A stretch of DNA of 64,000 bases from Nonomuraea coxensis DSM 45129. Its GTDB lineage: Bacteria > Actinomycetota > Actinomycetes > Streptosporangiales > Streptosporangiaceae. Under the pieces are notes generated by a model that ran no database searches, was not told the origin of the DNA, and was given only the letters and a program-made list of their open reading frames with translations. The translations under genes and the position numbers were made by a program. Below, one piece after another: positions 16,132-24,890 of the stretch (position 1 is the first letter of the stretch; every line of letters begins with the position of its first letter). The DNA is taken from positions 7,413,001 to 7,477,000 of the forward strand of contig NZ_CP068985.1 of the NCBI RefSeq assembly GCF_019397265.1. Reading direction: 5' to 3'.

Positions 16132-17350
16132 GCGCCGGCGGGCGCAGGACGCCGGCCAGGGCCAGCGCCACCAGGATGCCGCCGGCGCCCGCGATCGTGA
16201 TGGCCGTCCCGGGGCCGGCCGCCTCGCCGAGCGCGCCGACGGCCGCCGCGCCCACCGCCTGCCCCGTCATGAGCCCCGCCGACTGGAGCCCGAACGCCTG
16301 CCCGCGCGTCTCCTCGGGCGCCACGTCCACGAACCGCCGCTGCAGCCCGAGCTGGTACGCCAGCCCCGCCGCCCCCAGTGCGGCCAGCACCGAGGCCCAG
16401 GCGATGCCGGGCGCGAGCGCGAAGCCCAGCCAGGGCACCCCGAGCAGCACCGCGAGCGGCAGCGACAGCCGCTCGCGCAGCTCCGGCCTGGCGAAGCGGC
16501 CCACGGCGAACTCGCTGACCGCCATGCCGCCGGCGGCCGCCGCCAGCACGATCCCGGCCTGTCCCTGGCCGCCCAGGTAGGGCACGACCATGGCCTCGGC
16601 CCCGGCCAGGCACACGCACGGCAGCCATTGGGCGAGCAGCAGCCCGCGTACCCGCCGGTCGCCGACGAGCCGCCGGTTCACGCGCAGCGTCTCGCGCACG
16701 GCGCCGCTCCATCCGGCCGTCATCCGCCCGCCCTCCGCGGCGACCCTGGCGGGCCGGTGCGGCAGGCCGGCGCGCAGCACGACCGCCGCCACCACGGACA
16801 GGGCCGCCGTGACGGCCAGCGCCCCGGACGGCCCGGTGACCGCCAGGAAGGCGCCCCCGGCCGCGAGGCCCACGATCTGCGCGCCCGCCGAGGCCACGTT
16901 GAGCACCGACCTGCCCAGCACGAACGCGTCGCCGGGCAGCACCTCCGGCAGCATCGCCGCCCGCGCCGCGAAGAACACCGGCGAGAACAGCCCGGTGGCC
17001 AGCACGAGCGCCAGCAGCGCCCACACCGGCAGCCCCACGTACGCCAGCACCAGGCAGGTGACCGCCCGCACCAGCTCGCCGGCGATCATCAGCGGCCGCG
17101 GCGCCACGCGATCGGCCAGCGACAGCAGGAACAGCCCGCCCAGGATGAACGGCAGCCACCCCGCCATGTACGCGGCCGCAGACAGCCCCGCCGACCCGGT
17201 CCGCGCGTACACCAGCACGGACAGCGCCAGCATCTTGACCACGTCCCCGGCGATGAGCAGCACGAAGCTGCCGAACAGCACCCGGAACTCCTTGACGGCG
17301 AACACCTCGCCGAACGTCGCGCCCTTCACCCGACCGATGGTGCGGAACAA
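16097..17350 (-). CDS. MFS transporter (multidrug/unknown substrate)
   Basis: The permease of about 417 residues has twelve predicted membrane segments. It has the family pattern of MFS_3/enterobactin-exporter-like proteins (FAVKEFRVLFGSFVLLIAGDVVKMLALSVLVYARTGS near the N-terminus). It starts at TTG 17350, or GTG 17329 for a product seven residues shorter. It is divergent from an ArsR/DUF5937 regulator with an inverted repeat between the two genes, so regulator-gated efflux is the likely arrangement. Confidence 0.87.
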   Translation of the reverse strand: MFRTIGRVKGATFGEVFAVKEFRVLFGSFVLLIAGDVVKMLALSVLVYARTGSAGLSAAAYMAGWLPFILGGLFLLSLADRVAPRPLMIAGELVRAVTCLVLAYVGLPVWALLALVLATGLFSPVFFAARAAMLPEVLPGDAFVLGRSVLNVASAGAQIVGLAAGGAFLAVTGPSGALAVTAALSVVAAVVLRAGLPHRPARVAAEGGRMTAGWSGAVRETLRVNRRLVGDRRVRGLLLAQWLPCVCLAGAEAMVVPYLGGQGQAGIVLAAAAGGMAVSEFAVGRFARPELRERLSLPLAVLLGVPWLGFALAPGIAWASVLAALGAAGLAYQLGLQRRFVDVAPEETRGQAFGLQSAGLMTGQAVGAAAVGALGEAAGPGTAITIAGAGGILVALALAGVLRPPALTGEARPSHAG

Positions 17351-17369
17351 GCCGCCCTTCGCGCGACTT

Positions 17370-17387
17370 CTTCGGATATAACCGAAG
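17370..17387 (+). promoter_or_regulatory. Inverted repeat operator overlapping a leaderless promoter
   Basis: CTTCGG-ATATAA-CCGAAG is a perfect 6-bp inverted repeat. TATAAC (17377-17382) inside it is a good -10 placed 6 nt before the GTG start at 17389. A regulator bound here would block its own promoter and the TTATAT -10 that reads toward the MFS gene. Confidence 0.65.
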
Positions 17388-17388
17388 G

Positions 17389-18381
17389 GTGCCTGTGCGC
17401 ATCGAGGTGACCTCGCAGGACCTGATGGCGAGCAGGTTCGCGATCTCCCCGCTGATCGAGACCATGCACGCCCAGTGGCTGCTGGCCGGGCGCGTCCCGG
17501 AGGGCCCGCACGGGGAGTGGGTGGAGCGGTGGCGGGGCACGTACGCGCGGCTCGCCGGCCGCCACCCGACGCTGCGGGCCGCCGCCGCGGTCAGCGGCAA
17601 CATCGGGTCGGCGAACGTCGACTTCATCGCCCCTCCCCCGACCGCCGTGGACGTCGCCTTCGAGGACGAGCTGGCCACCGTGCGCGCCACGCCGGTCGCG
17701 CAGGCGCACGCCGAGATCGAGCGGGTGCTGGCCCATCGTCCGCCGGTCACCGGCTGGGTGCGGGAGCTGCTGCTCGGCCCGGAGGTCGTGGAGCTGTTCG
17801 CGGAGGCGTACGAGGCCCTGTGGACGGGCGTGCTCGCCCACGACTGGCCGCGCTTCCACGCCGCCCTGCAGCGGGACGTGGCCTACCGGGCGGGCCGGCT
17901 GGCCGCCTACGGCTGGGCGGCGGCCCTGGACGACCTCAGCCCCCGGGTCCGCTGGCGCCGGGGCGGCCCCACCGGCGGGCACATCGAGGTGCGGATGCTC
18001 TCCGGGCGGGACGAACGGCACCGCCTCGGGGGCAGGGGCCTGCTGTTCCTGCCGTCGGCGTTCATGACGTCCATCGCCACGTACCTGGACGAGTCGTGGC
18101 CGTACGCGCTGCTCTATCCGGCGCGGGGGCTCGGCGCGGCGCCGCCCCGGCCCGACGCGGACCTGTCGCTGCTGATCGGCCGCAGCCGCGCCCGCATCCT
18201 CGCCGAGCTTGCCGAGCCCGCGACGACCACGCAGCTCGCCGCGCTGCTGGGCCAGAGCCCCGGCACGACGGGCGAGCACATCGCGGCCCTGCGCCGCACC
18301 GGCCTGATCGCGGGCGCCCGGGTGGGCCGCGGCGTCCTCTACACCCGCACGCCACTCGGCGATGCCCTGATCAACGGCTAG
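17389..18381 (+). CDS. ArsR family regulator with DUF5937 domain
   Basis: The 330-residue protein has an N-terminal DUF5937 region (RIEVTSQDLMASRFAISPLIETMHA), which is usual for long actinobacterial ArsR proteins. A C-terminal winged helix lies at about residues 262-325 (ARILAELAEPATTTQLAALLGQSPGTTGEHIAALRRTGLI, then a wing GRGVLYTRTPLG). It has no metal-binding CxC motif, so the ligand is probably organic. GTG 17389 lies 6 nt after a -10 element, so it is a leaderless candidate. It probably controls itself and the divergent MFS gene. Confidence 0.88.
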   Translation: MPVRIEVTSQDLMASRFAISPLIETMHAQWLLAGRVPEGPHGEWVERWRGTYARLAGRHPTLRAAAAVSGNIGSANVDFIAPPPTAVDVAFEDELATVRATPVAQAHAEIERVLAHRPPVTGWVRELLLGPEVVELFAEAYEALWTGVLAHDWPRFHAALQRDVAYRAGRLAAYGWAAALDDLSPRVRWRRGGPTGGHIEVRMLSGRDERHRLGGRGLLFLPSAFMTSIATYLDESWPYALLYPARGLGAAPPRPDADLSLLIGRSRARILAELAEPATTTQLAALLGQSPGTTGEHIAALRRTGLIAGARVGRGVLYTRTPLGDALING

Positions 18382-18414
18382 CCTGTGACACGAAGAAACA
18401 GTGATTGCACATCA

Positions 18415-18433
18415 GTTCTGCAAATTTGTTCAG
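18415..18433 (-). promoter_or_regulatory. Candidate SorC-type operator upstream of the regulator
   Basis: Read on the minus strand this 19-mer starts CTGAACAAATTTGCAG. It contains the palindrome CAAATTTG and matches the site at 19420-19438 at 15 of 19 positions. It lies just 5' of the regulator's ribosome binding site, so binding would be autoregulatory. Confidence 0.55.
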
Positions 18434-18443
18434 AGGAGGGCGC

Positions 18444-19412
18444 ATGAACGCCGCCGACGCCGCCCCCGACACCCAGCAGGCCAGGTTCCCGCACGAGCTG
18501 ATGTACGCGGCGGCGCAGCAGTACTACCTGGAGGACGCCACCCAGGGCGACATCGCCAAGCGGCTCGGCGTCTCCCGGGCGACCGTGAGCCGGCTGCTCA
18601 CCGAGGCCCGCAGGCAGGGCATCGTCGAGATCAGGGTGCACCGCCCCGACACCATGGCCGACGGCCCGCTGGCCGACGAGGTGGCCCAGGCGCTCGACCT
18701 GCGGCGGGTCCACCTGGTGCCCAGGGTCAGCGGCCCGGCACTCGGCCCGTGGCTGGCGCCCGGCGTGGCCCGCGCCCTCGCCGGCGTGGGGCTGGAGTCG
18801 GGCGACGTCGTGCTGGTCTCCTCCGGCACCACCGTGTACGAGTGCGCCCGCGAAGGGCTCGGCCAGTTCCCCGGCGTCACGATCGCCCCGGCCGTCGGCG
18901 GCCAGGAGGAGCCCCAGCCCTGGTTCCAGACCAACGAGACCACCCGCATCCTGGCCGAGCGCGTGGGTGGCGTGCCCGCCTACCTCTACGCGCCCGCGCT
19001 GCCCGGCCCCGAGCTGTTCTCCTCGCTGCAGCACGAGCCGTCCGTGCGCCGGGTCATGGACCTGTGGGCGCGGGCCAAGTGCGCGCTGGTCGGGGTCGGC
19101 TCGGCGCCGCTCATGCGGCAGATGGTGCCCTCGCTCATGCCGCGCGACGCCGAGAGCCTGCGCCGGGCCGTGGGGGACGTGTGCATGCGGGTCTACGACC
19201 GCGACGGCGCTCCGGTGACATACCCGGGGAGTGAGCGGCTGGTGGCGGCCGAGCCCGACGAGCTGCGCCGCATCCCGTCCGTGATCGCGGTCGCGGTGGG
19301 CGCGGAGAAGGTGCTGTCCATCGTGGCCGGCGCGAGGGGCGGCTACTTCAACGAGCTGGTCACGGACACCCCGACGGCCGAGGGGCTGGTGGCGGCCGCC
19401 CATCAGCTCTGA
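18444..19412 (+). CDS. SorC/DeoR-type sugar-binding transcriptional regulator
   Basis: The 322-residue protein has an N-terminal sigma-70-region-4-like helix-turn-helix (TQGDIAKRLGVSRATVSRLLTEAR, about 33-56). A SorC sugar-phosphate-binding domain follows (VVLVSSGTTVYECAREGL, LVGVGSAPLMRQMV, IAVAVGAEKVLSIVAGARGGYFNELVTD). Ligands of this family are usually phosphorylated sugars, which fits the sugar kinases immediately downstream. ATG 18444 follows a strong AGAGGAGGG site. Candidate operators precede both this gene and the kinase operon. Confidence 0.92.
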   Translation: MNAADAAPDTQQARFPHELMYAAAQQYYLEDATQGDIAKRLGVSRATVSRLLTEARRQGIVEIRVHRPDTMADGPLADEVAQALDLRRVHLVPRVSGPALGPWLAPGVARALAGVGLESGDVVLVSSGTTVYECAREGLGQFPGVTIAPAVGGQEEPQPWFQTNETTRILAERVGGVPAYLYAPALPGPELFSSLQHEPSVRRVMDLWARAKCALVGVGSAPLMRQMVPSLMPRDAESLRRAVGDVCMRVYDRDGAPVTYPGSERLVAAEPDELRRIPSVIAVAVGAEKVLSIVAGARGGYFNELVTDTPTAEGLVAAAHQL

Positions 19413-19419
19413 CGATGCC

Positions 19420-19463
19420 CTGAACAAGTGTGCTGGACAAAGTTTCTGACCGCGCGCTAACGT
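19420..19463 (+). promoter_or_regulatory. Kinase operon promoter with candidate SorC operator
   Basis: CTGAACAAGTGTGCTGGAC (19420-19438) repeats the site found before the regulator gene. It overlaps TGGACA (19434-19439), a candidate -35, with TAACGT (19458-19463) 18 bp downstream as -10. Bound regulator would occlude the -35. Confidence 0.55.
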
Positions 19464-19534
19464 GTGCCGCACCAGAGGACACGCCCTGTCGCCGGGGCCT
19501 GTCCGCGTCTCGGGAGTAGCGGGGGCAGGGCCTG

Positions 19535-21013
19535 ATGGCGGTCATCTGCGTGGACGCCGGCACCACGGTCATCAAGGCGGTCGCCTACGACGCCACCGGA
19601 GCGGAGTCGGCGCTCGCCCGGCGCGGCACCGCCGTGTCACGTCCCGCCCCCGGCCACGCCGAGCAGGACATGGACGCGGTCTGGGACGCCGTCACGGCCA
19701 CGGTCCGCGAGGTGGCCGCCGCCGTCGCCGGACCGGTCGAGCTGGTCGCCGTGACCGCCCAGGGCGACGGCTGCTGGCTCGTGGACGCCTCCGGCGAGCC
19801 GACCGGCCCCGCCGTCCTCTGGAACGACGCCCGCGCCGCCGCCACCGTCGACGCCTGGACCCGCGACGGCCTGGCCGCCGCCGCCTTCCTCGTCAACGGC
19901 TCCTCGGCCGCCTCCGGGCTCCCGCACGCCGTCCTGTCCTGGCTGCGGGCCCACGACCCGGCCAGGCTCGACCGGTCGGCCGCGCTGCTCACCTGCGGCG
20001 GCTGGATCTGGTCCCGGCTCACGGGCGAGCTCGCGGCCGAGGAGTCCGACGCCTCCGCGCCGTTCATGGACCTGCGGACGCGGGCGTACGCGCCGGAGCT
20101 GCTGAGCCTGTTCGGCCTGGAGTGGGCGGAACGGCTGCTGCCGCCGGTGCGCTCCTGCCCGGTCGCCGGGCTGACCGCGCGGGCCGCCGACGCCCTCGGC
20201 CTGCGCGCCGGGATCCCCGTCGTGATGGCCCCGTACGACATCGTCACGACCGCGCTCGGCGCGGGCGCGGTGGCTCCCGGGCAGGCGTGCGCCATCCTCG
20301 GCACCACCCTGTGCACCGAGGTCGTGGCCGAGACCCCGGCACTGGACGGCGAGCCGACCGGCATCACGATCGCGCTGCCCGGCGGCTACCTGCGGGCCTT
20401 CCCGACGTTCGCCGGGACCGAGGTGGTGCAGTGGACGTGCCGGCTGCTGGGCCTCGGCGGCCCGGAGGAGCTGGGCGAGCTGGCCGGGCGGAGCGAGCCG
20501 GGCGCGGGCGGGCTCGCGTTCCTGCCCTACCTGTCGCCGGCCGGGGAGCGGGCGCCGTTCTCCGACCCGCTGGCGCGGGGCGCGCTGCTGGGGCTGTCGT
20601 TCGAGCACGGGCCCGAGCAGATCGCGCGCGCCGCGCTCGAAGGGCTCACCCTGGTCATCCGCGACTGCCTGGCCGCCACCGGCACCGACCCCGCCGAGCT
20701 GCGGGTGTGCGGCGGCGGCTCGGCCAGCGCCACCTGGCTCGGGCTGATCGCCGACGTCACCGGGCTGCCCGTACGGCGGCCCGCCGACGCCGAGGTGGGG
20801 GCCCGGGGCGCGTACGTGGCGGCGCTGGCGGCCACGGGAGCGGCCCCGTCGATCGCCGCGGCGGCGGCCGAGCACGTACGCCTGCGCGACGCCGTCGAAC
20901 CAGGCCCAGGCCGCCGCGCCCGCTACGACCGGTTGTTCGAGGACTTCCTGACGCTCCGCGCGGGCCACGCGGGGGCCTGGCCGCTGCTGGCCGAGATGCG
21001 GGGCCGGGCATGA
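19535..21013 (+). CDS. FGGY family carbohydrate kinase (first of two)
   Basis: The 492-residue sugar kinase transfers phosphate from ATP to a sugar or polyol. The FGGY N-domain begins MAVICVDAGTTVIKAVAYD (phosphate-1 motif). The C-domain has the GTTLCTE adenosine-side loop, LPYLSPAGERAPFSDPLARG and VCGGGSASATWLGLIADVTGLPV. The substrate cannot be assigned; with a SorC regulator, erythritol-, xylitol- or pentulose-type substrates are plausible. It is first in an operon of four genes, each overlapping the next by 4 bp (ATGA, ATGA, TTGA). Confidence 0.88.
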   Translation: MAVICVDAGTTVIKAVAYDATGAESALARRGTAVSRPAPGHAEQDMDAVWDAVTATVREVAAAVAGPVELVAVTAQGDGCWLVDASGEPTGPAVLWNDARAAATVDAWTRDGLAAAAFLVNGSSAASGLPHAVLSWLRAHDPARLDRSAALLTCGGWIWSRLTGELAAEESDASAPFMDLRTRAYAPELLSLFGLEWAERLLPPVRSCPVAGLTARAADALGLRAGIPVVMAPYDIVTTALGAGAVAPGQACAILGTTLCTEVVAETPALDGEPTGITIALPGGYLRAFPTFAGTEVVQWTCRLLGLGGPEELGELAGRSEPGAGGLAFLPYLSPAGERAPFSDPLARGALLGLSFEHGPEQIARAALEGLTLVIRDCLAATGTDPAELRVCGGGSASATWLGLIADVTGLPVRRPADAEVGARGAYVAALAATGAAPSIAAAAAEHVRLRDAVEPGPGRRARYDRLFEDFLTLRAGHAGAWPLLAEMRGRA

Positions 21014-22425
21014 GCGTGTGGATCGGCGTCGACCTCGGGACGCAGAGCGTGCGCGCCCTGGTGGTCGGCCCCGGCGGCGAGGTGGCCGGCGCCGCCGCCC
21101 GCCCGCTCACCAGCCACCGCGAAGGCCCCCGCCACGAGCAGGACCCCGAGCAGTGGTGGCGCGAGCTGGCCGCCGCCACCCGCGAGGCGCTGGCCGGCGT
21201 GGCCCCGGAGCGGGTGCGGGGCGTCGCGGTCGCCGCGACCAGCGGGACGATCCTGCTCACCGGCCCCGGAGGCCGCCCGCTGACGCCCGCCCTCATGTAC
21301 GACGACCGCCGCGCCTCCGCCGAGCGCGCCAACGAGGCGGGCGCGGCCGTGTGGGAGCGCCTGGGCTACCGGCGCATGCAGCCCACCTGGGCGCTGCCGA
21401 AGCTTCTCTGGCTCCTCCGCGACGCCCCGGCGGGCGCCCGCGCCGCCCACCAGAGCGACTTCGTCAACCGGCGGCTGGTCGGCCACGAGGTCGCCACCGA
21501 CCTCAGCAACGCGCTCAAGACCGGCGTGGACCTCATCGCCGAGCGCTGGCCGGACGAGGTGCTGGAGCTGCTGCCCCCGGGCGTGCTGCCCGAGGTGGTC
21601 CGGCCCGGCGCGCTCCTCGGCACGGTCTGCGCCGAGGCCGCCGCCGAGACCGGCATCCCGGCGGGCACGCCGGTGCTGGCGGGCGCCACGGACGGCTGCG
21701 CGGCCCAGCTCGGCGCGGGCGCGACCAGCGTCGGGAGCTGGAACTCGGTGCTCGGCACCACGCTGGTGCTGAAGGGCGTGACCGAGGAGCTGATCCACGA
21801 CCCGCTCGGCGTCGTCTACTCCCACCGCGCCCCCGACGGCTCCTGGCTGCCGGGCGGCGCGTCCAGCACGGGCGCGGGCGTCCTGTCCCGCGACCTGCCC
21901 GGCCGCGACCTCGACGCGCTCGGCGCGCAGGCCGCCCGCCGGGAGCCGGGCTCCGCCGTGACGTACCCGCTCGTCTCGCGCGGGGAGCGCTTCCCGTTCG
22001 ACGCGCCCGGCGCCGAGGCGTTCACGCTGGGCGAGCCCGCCGGCGACGTCGAGCGCTACGCCGCGATCCTGCTCGGCGCGGCGTTCGTCGAGCGGCTGTG
22101 CTTCGACTACCTGGACCTGCTCGGCGCGCCCGTGGACGGCGAGATCATCCTCACCGGCGGGGCCACCCGGAGCGGCTACTGGACCCGGCTGCGCGCGGAC
22201 GTCCTCGGCCGTCCCGTGACGCTGCGCGAGAACGCCGAGCCCGCCCTCGGCATGGCGGTGCTGGCCGGCGGCGACCCGGCCCGCATGATCAGGACCCGGG
22301 CCGTGGTCGAGCCGTCCGGGGACGGGCGGCGGGAGCTCTACCTGCGGTTCGTCGCCGAGCTGGAACGGCGCGGCTGGCTGGACCCGCACGTCGCCGCACA
22401 CGCCCGCGAGAGGACCACCCGATGA
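21010..22425 (+). CDS. FGGY family carbohydrate kinase (second of two)
   Basis: The 471-residue kinase begins MSVWIGVDLGTQSVRALVVG and has DDRRASAERANEAG, GATDGCAAQLGAGA, a GSWNSVLGTTLVLKG loop and ILTGGATRSGYWTRLRADVLGRPV. It resembles the ribulokinase/xylulokinase-like group more than the preceding kinase does, and the two are clearly different subfamilies, not a recent duplication. ATG 21010 overlaps the previous stop. A longer ORF starting at 19462 in this frame covers the first kinase and is spurious. Its substrate is unknown. Confidence 0.87.
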   Translation: MSVWIGVDLGTQSVRALVVGPGGEVAGAAARPLTSHREGPRHEQDPEQWWRELAAATREALAGVAPERVRGVAVAATSGTILLTGPGGRPLTPALMYDDRRASAERANEAGAAVWERLGYRRMQPTWALPKLLWLLRDAPAGARAAHQSDFVNRRLVGHEVATDLSNALKTGVDLIAERWPDEVLELLPPGVLPEVVRPGALLGTVCAEAAAETGIPAGTPVLAGATDGCAAQLGAGATSVGSWNSVLGTTLVLKGVTEELIHDPLGVVYSHRAPDGSWLPGGASSTGAGVLSRDLPGRDLDALGAQAARREPGSAVTYPLVSRGERFPFDAPGAEAFTLGEPAGDVERYAAILLGAAFVERLCFDYLDLLGAPVDGEIILTGGATRSGYWTRLRADVLGRPVTLRENAEPALGMAVLAGGDPARMIRTRAVVEPSGDGRRELYLRFVAELERRGWLDPHVAAHARERTTR

Positions 22426-23039
22426 CCGACCTCGTGCTCGTCCGCCACGGCGAGACCGTCTGGCACGCCGAGAACCGCTACGCGGGCGTCAGCGACGTCG
22501 AACTGACCCCGCGCGGCCACGAGCAGGCGGCCAGGCTCGCCGAGTGGGCCGCGGACGCGGGCCTGACGGCCGTCCTCGCCTCCACGCTCAGCCGGGCCGT
22601 GACCACCGCCACGGCCGCCGCCGGACGGGCCGGCCGCCCGCTCCGCACCGACGCGCGCCTCGCCGAGCTGGACTTCGGCGACGGCGAGGGGCTGACCGCG
22701 GCGGAGATGGCGGCGCGCTTCCCCGAGGCGCGGGCCGCGTTCGAGACCGATCCCGCCGCGCATCCGCTGCCCGGCGGCGAGGACCCGCGCGCCGCCGCCG
22801 GCCGGTTCGTCGCCGCGCTGCGGGACGCGGCGGCGGCGCATCCCGGCGGGCGGGTGCTGGTCGTGGCGCACACGACGGCGATCAGGCTGGCGCTCTGCGA
22901 GCTGATCGGGGTGCCGCTCGGCGAGTACCGGCGGCTGTTCCCGCGCCTGGACAACTGCGCCCTGACCGAGCTGCGGCTCCGCGACGGCGCACGCGCCGCG
23001 CTGCTGCGGTACAACTCCCCGATTGGAGCCGTTCGTTGA
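22422..23039 (+). CDS. Histidine phosphatase (phosphoglycerate-mutase-like)
   Basis: The 205-residue phosphatase has the RHGET catalytic motif (Arg8, His9, Gly10), the acid in LAELDFGDGEG and the second His in VLVVAHTTAIRL. It would dephosphorylate a small phosphorylated metabolite; in this operon a sugar phosphate or phosphoglycolate-type by-product is a reasonable guess. ATG 22422 overlaps the second kinase stop. Its own stop overlaps the TTG of the dehydrogenase. Confidence 0.88.
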   Translation: MTDLVLVRHGETVWHAENRYAGVSDVELTPRGHEQAARLAEWAADAGLTAVLASTLSRAVTTATAAAGRAGRPLRTDARLAELDFGDGEGLTAAEMAARFPEARAAFETDPAAHPLPGGEDPRAAAGRFVAALRDAAAAHPGGRVLVVAHTTAIRLALCELIGVPLGEYRRLFPRLDNCALTELRLRDGARAALLRYNSPIGAVR

Positions 23040-24040
23040 CCATCCGAGTCCTTGCCGCAGGTGACCACTTCGTCACGAACCGCCTGCTGGTCGACGCGCT
23101 GCGGCGCGAGGTCCCCGGCGAGGTGGACGTGCGCGAGCTGACGCTGCCGTGGCCGGTGGTGCCGTTCGGCCGCGTCGGCGAGGTGGACGAGGCCTCGGAC
23201 GTCGAGGACGAGCTGATCGAGGCGCTGCGCGGCGTCGAGGTCTGCGTCACCCAGATGGCCCCGCTGACCGAGCGCGTCCTCGACGCCTCCCCAAGCCTGC
23301 GGCTGTTCTGCGTGAGCCGGGGCGGGCCGGTCAACGCGAACCTGGAGGCGGCGGCCCGGGCCGGGGTGCGGGTGACGTTCGCACCCGGCCGCAACGCGGT
23401 GGCCACGGCCGAGCACACGGTCGCCATGCTGCTCGCCGCGACCCGCCGCATCCCCCAGACGCACGCCGACCTGGCCGGGGGCGTGTGGCGCGGCGACTAC
23501 TACACCTACGACAACGTGGGCCCCGAGCTGGAGGGCGGCACGGTCGGCCTGGTCGGGCACGGCGCGATCGGCCGCCGGGTGGCCGGGATGCTGGCCGGGT
23601 TCGGCGCCGAGGTGCTGGTGCACGACCCGTACGTGGACGCCCCCGGCAAGGTGGAGCTGCCGGAGCTGCTGCGCCGCTCGCGCTTCGTCTCCCTGCACGC
23701 CCGCGCCACCGCGGAGACCGCCGGCCTGATCGGCGCGGCCGAGATCGCCGCCATGCCGCGGGGATCGGTGCTGGTCAACTGCGCGCGGGGCGCGCTGCTC
23801 GACTACGACGCGCTGTGCGACGCTCTGGAGTCCGGCCACCTGTTCGGCGCCGCTTTGGACGTCTTCCCCGAGGAGCCGATCCCCGAGGGCTCGCGCCTGC
23901 TCACGGCCCCGAACCTGGTCATGACCCCGCACCTGGCCGGGGCGAGCAAGGAGACGGCGGCGAAGGCCGCCGCGATCGTCGCGGCCGACGTGGCGCGCTA
24001 CGTCCGCGGCGAGCCGCTCCTGCACGTCGCTAACCCCTGA
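23036..24040 (+). CDS. D-isomer-specific 2-hydroxyacid dehydrogenase family protein
   Basis: The 334-residue NAD(P)-dependent enzyme interconverts a 2-keto and a D-2-hydroxy acid. The nucleotide-binding GLVGHGAIGRR motif lies at about 165-175. The catalytic Arg is in VNCARGALLDYDAL and the catalytic His in TPHLAGASKETA. The overall layout resembles phosphoglycerate dehydrogenase-like sugar-acid dehydrogenases. The TTG start at 23036 overlaps the previous TGA and has GGAG 7 nt upstream, which supports it over later starts. Its last 11 bp overlap the convergent, broken permease gene. Confidence 0.87.
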   Translation: MTIRVLAAGDHFVTNRLLVDALRREVPGEVDVRELTLPWPVVPFGRVGEVDEASDVEDELIEALRGVEVCVTQMAPLTERVLDASPSLRLFCVSRGGPVNANLEAAARAGVRVTFAPGRNAVATAEHTVAMLLAATRRIPQTHADLAGGVWRGDYYTYDNVGPELEGGTVGLVGHGAIGRRVAGMLAGFGAEVLVHDPYVDAPGKVELPELLRRSRFVSLHARATAETAGLIGAAEIAAMPRGSVLVNCARGALLDYDALCDALESGHLFGAALDVFPEEPIPEGSRLLTAPNLVMTPHLAGASKETAAKAAAIVAADVARYVRGEPLLHVANP

Positions 24041-24629
24041 GCGCCCCCGCCATGAGCCCGCGCATGAAGAACCGGCCCAGCAGGACGTAGATCACCATCG
24101 TGGGGATCGACGCCAGGATCGCCGCCGCCATCTGCTGGCCCAGCTCGTCGGCCCGGTGAGGAAGACGGTGAACAGGAAGTCGTTCCACAGCGAGGTGAAC
24201 TGCCAGATGACGACCACCGCGACGGCCGGCCCGGACACCGGCAGCACCACCGACCGGTACGCCCGCAGCATCCCGGCCCCGTCCAGCCCGGTCAGGTCGT
24301 TGAGCCCGACGAGGAGCTGCACCAGCGGGATCATCACCCCCTGGTAGGGGATGAACACCGAGCGCGCACGACAGCAGCGAGCCGGGCACGGCCAGCAGCA
24401 CGCTGTTCCACAGCCCGGGGGCGAGCTTCTCCCACGCCACCCGCCACGCCTCGACGGTCCAGGTCCGCGGCAGGTTCCACGCCTGGCTCGGGTCCGCCTC
24501 GGTGAGCGGCTTGAAGCTGGTGACCAGCAGCACGTAGATCGGGATGAGGAAGATCACCACGAACAGGCACAGCACGCCGAACCGCGTCCACCGGAACACC
24601 GTTCCCCGCCGCCCGGCCACCGCCGTCAT
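24030..24629 (-). pseudogene. Carbohydrate ABC permease (MalG-type), broken by three internal deletions
   Basis: Pieces of a CUT1 inner-membrane permease are readable but not in one frame. MTAVAGRRG to GSLLSCALG (24629 to about 24388) is the N-terminus with helix 1. The frame then jumps to MFIPYQGVMIPLVQLL (to about 24160), and then back to QMAAAILASIPTMVIYVLLGRFFMRGL at the 3' end. Compared with normal MalG-like proteins (about 280 residues) roughly 25, 30-35 and 20 residues are missing at the joins, including the EAA loop that docks the ATPase. ATG 24629 overlaps the upstream fragment's stop, as in an intact operon. Confidence 0.85.
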
Positions 24630-24890
24630 GACCGCCTCTCCTTGCGCACGGACCAGACGAGGTACGGCACCACGAAGATCGCCACGCTGACCACGATGTA
24701 GGCCGCGATCGTGGCCCCCTTGGCCGGATCGTGGGAGTCGAAGACCGCCACCCACATGAACACCGCGGGCACGTCGGTGATGATCTGCTTGCCGGACACC
24801 GCCACGATCAGGTCGAAGACCTTGAGCGAGATGTGCCCCAGGATGATCAGCGCCGACAGCAGCACCGGCCGCAGCAGCGGCAGCCTCCGC
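24626..24890 (-). pseudogene. C-terminal fragment of a carbohydrate ABC permease (MalF-type)
   Basis: About 86 codons encode the last two helices of a CUT1 permease, from RLPLLRPVLLSALIILGHIS to VVPYLVWSVRKERRS. The first 200 or more residues are absent. At about 24885-24900 the sequence runs directly into the start of a lipoprotein gene in another frame. The fragment is still followed by the overlapping start of the MalG-type remnant. Confidence 0.83.

Noticed and set aside
19462..22425. A 987-codon frame suggesting a fused double kinase
   Set aside because: The first half is out of frame with the first kinase and has no domain. The real second kinase starts at ATG 21010, overlapping the first kinase stop.
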